Of a stretch of DNA of 6,040 nucleotides, positions 5,093-6,040 are shown piece by piece. How positions within the stretch are numbered: the first letter of the stretch is position 1; every line of letters begins with the position of its first letter. The position numbers and the translations under genes were made by a program. The stretch covers positions 1 to 6,040 of the forward strand of contig SHWR01000058.1 of assembly GCA_009693745.1 (NCBI GenBank). The letters run 5' to 3'. The notes beneath the pieces are model-generated. The model ran no database searches and was not told the DNA's origin. It worked only from the letters and a program-made list of their open reading frames with translations. The stretch is from Candidatus Fonsibacter sp. (GTDB lineage Bacteria; Pseudomonadota; Alphaproteobacteria; Pelagibacterales; Pelagibacteraceae).

Positions 5093-5407
5093 CCTGAAAA
5101 AGCTCCTTACTCGGTAGGCCTTGTTTACACAGTTAATGATACTGGCGGCAGCAAAACTGATACGCGTGGAATAAAAGATAAAAATTATAAAGAAATTAAT
5201 GCAAGTTATGACTTTAAAGTTTTAACCGCATCAGTTTCTTATGGTGAACAGCAAAATGATCGAGATATTAAAACACTTGCTCTTAACAAATCGTTTATGG
5301 AAACTGATTTCACTCTAACTTACAGCAATGTAGATAGAAAACATACGGAAAGCGCGGTAAATCGAAATAGAGATTATTTAGTTTTAAGTGTGAGTAGGGA
5401 ATTTTAG
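5093..5407 (+). pseudogene. C-terminal part of the interrupted outer-membrane protein
   Basis: In the frame of the gene that begins at 4691, the sequence after the TAA at 5090-5092 codes for 104 further residues to a TAG at 5405-5407. It continues the beta-strand pattern (APYSVGLVYTVND, YKEINASYDFKVLTASVSY, DFTLTYSNVDRK) and ends DYLVLSVSREF. A C-terminal phenylalanine after a final amphipathic strand is the usual recognition signal for insertion of outer-membrane barrels. No frameshift is needed to join the halves; one base change at the stop would restore the gene. There is no suitable start for independent translation, so this part is either unexpressed or reached only by readthrough. The single lesion suggests a very recent mutation or a sequence error. 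Confidence 0.75.
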
Positions 5408-5411
5408 TTAA

Positions 5412-5801
5412 ATGAAAAAATTAAGTTTAAAATTTTTAATTTTATTTAGCATCTTTACTTTGTTCTCCAATCCATCCTATGTGAGAGATCCTGCTAAAAT
5501 TAAAGACGGCACACTTATTTCAACAAATAATAATATGACTCTATATGTTTTTGATAAAGATTCAGAGGGTAGCGGTAAATCAGAATGCAATGATCAATGT
5601 GCTAAAAATTGGCCTCCTTTTAGTTTAACCGAAAAAGAAAAATCACACGGTCATGGAAAATTTAAAGTAATTACGAGAAATGATGGCACATTGCAGTGGA
5701 CAACTAAAAGTGGAAAACCTTTATATTTTTATGCAAAAGATGAAAAGCTAGGTGATAAATTGGGTGATAATTTAAATAATCTCTGGAAAGTTGTTAAATA
5801 G
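5412..5801 (+). CDS. Secreted PF03640 repeat protein (COG4315 type)
   Basis: This 129-residue exported protein has two copies of the repeat that defines the family, with the Yx(FWY)xxD signature: TLYVFDKD (43-50) and PLYFYAKD (103-110). Between them are CNDQCAKNWPP (59-69), with the family's Cys pair (Cys59, Cys63), and FKVITRNDGTLQWTTKSGKP. It closes with the usual NNLWKVVK. The N-terminus is a hydrophobic signal sequence (about 1-22); no lipobox cysteine is present, so it is probably periplasmic or membrane-anchored. The family's biochemical role is unknown. A short His motif (SHGHGK, 78-83) lies before the conserved core strand. AGGGA about eleven bases before the ATG, inside the preceding reading frame, may be its Shine-Dalgarno sequence. 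It is the last gene of the zur operon, four bases after the barrel gene's stop. Confidence 0.85.
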   Translation: MKKLSLKFLILFSIFTLFSNPSYVRDPAKIKDGTLISTNNNMTLYVFDKDSEGSGKSECNDQCAKNWPPFSLTEKEKSHGHGKFKVITRNDGTLQWTTKSGKPLYFYAKDEKLGDKLGDNLNNLWKVVK

Positions 5802-5805
5802 AATT

Positions 5806-6040
5806 TTACTTAAAATTTTTAACTAAATATTTTATTTCTGGAATACGCGTGTGCGTATTTTTGCTTCCTAGAATAATAATCGCTCGTTTACCTTTATCTG
5901 TTTCCATTAATAGTGCAATGCAACCTCCCGCAACTCTAATGTAACCCGTTTTGCTAACCAAAAACTTTTGATGTTTACCAACTAACGGATTGGTATTTTT
6001 AAATGATAGATATGTATTTTTTAATTTAATTTTCATTAAA
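5806..6040 (-). CDS. D-alanyl-D-alanine endopeptidase/carboxypeptidase (PBP7/PbpG-like), C-terminal part (partial)
   Basis: The minus-strand frame is open to the window edge and ends at 5806. An ATG exists at 6034-6036, but the codon before it is sense and the family's first two active-site motifs (SxxK and SxN) are missing, so the gene most likely continues beyond 6040. The visible part has NTNPLVG, then LVSKTGYIRVAGGC with the KTG motif of S11 penicillin-binding proteins. IIILGSKNTHTRIPEIKYLV follows, where PBP7/PbpG has a 'VLLDSxGxxxRxxDxxRL' pattern. These periplasmic enzymes trim or cleave peptidoglycan cross-links. The spacing and SKTG context favour the PbpG branch over DacA. It converges on the zur operon with four bases between stops. 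Confidence 0.8.
   Translation of the reverse strand, partial: LMKIKLKNTYLSFKNTNPLVGKHQKFLVSKTGYIRVAGGCIALLMETDKGKRAIIILGSKNTHTRIPEIKYLVKNFK

Noticed and set aside
6034..6036. ATG as the true start of a 76-aa protein
   Set aside because: The upstream codon is sense to the window edge and the product would lack the catalytic SxxK and SxN motifs of its family, so the gene is more likely cut by the window end.
1..6040. CRISPR arrays, insertion sequences, rRNA or tRNA genes
   Set aside because: No regularly spaced repeats, transposase-like ORF, terminal repeats, or conserved RNA-gene sequence were seen on either strand.

Overview
The window is strongly AT-rich (roughly 30% GC by eye), densely packed, and uses short overlaps and near-zero gene spacing. 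This fits a streamlined aquatic proteobacterium, most likely an alphaproteobacterium of the SAR11/Pelagibacterales kind. That placement is inferred from base composition, gene packing and protein character; there is no rRNA or other marker gene to confirm it.

Left part (1-2309). The window opens with the last 52 codons of an enoyl-CoA hydratase/isomerase-like gene on the + strand. A convergent minus-strand pair follows: an unrecognised 69-residue ORF, and a start-less ORF remnant joined to it by an ATGA overlap. Next come a complete SOUL-family heme-binding protein (+) and a complete two-domain ChrA-type chromate transporter (-).

Middle part (2310-3474). An unrecognised 64-residue protein has a good promoter, an operator-like dyad and a strong ribosome binding site. 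It is followed by about 236 bases without a gene that hold a GAAA-tetraloop hairpin and several more inverted repeats. After this lies an ArsC-type (low-molecular-weight phosphatase fold) arsenate reductase on the minus strand, transcribed away from the next block.

Right part (3455-5801). This is the most interesting region: an apparent five-gene, zinc-responsive operon. The first gene encodes a Fur-family regulator that keeps both the structural CxxC/CxxC zinc site and all four residues matching the sensing site of E. coli Zur. A perfect 18-bp palindrome of Zur-box type ends two bases before its ATG and overlaps a likely -10 element, so the transcript looks autoregulated and probably leaderless. 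Packed behind zur are two paralogous small three-helix membrane proteins with conserved intramembrane His/Asp, only the second of which has a signal peptide. Then come an outer-membrane beta-barrel-like gene broken by one in-frame TAA, and a secreted PF03640-type repeat protein. I recognise no named family for the paired membrane proteins. Their position suggests an undescribed zinc-acquisition or zinc-homeostasis module spanning inner membrane, periplasm and outer membrane; this is inference from context.

The window closes with the C-terminal part of a PBP7/PbpG-like D-Ala-D-Ala peptidase on the minus strand, converging on the zur operon with only four bases between the two stop codons.
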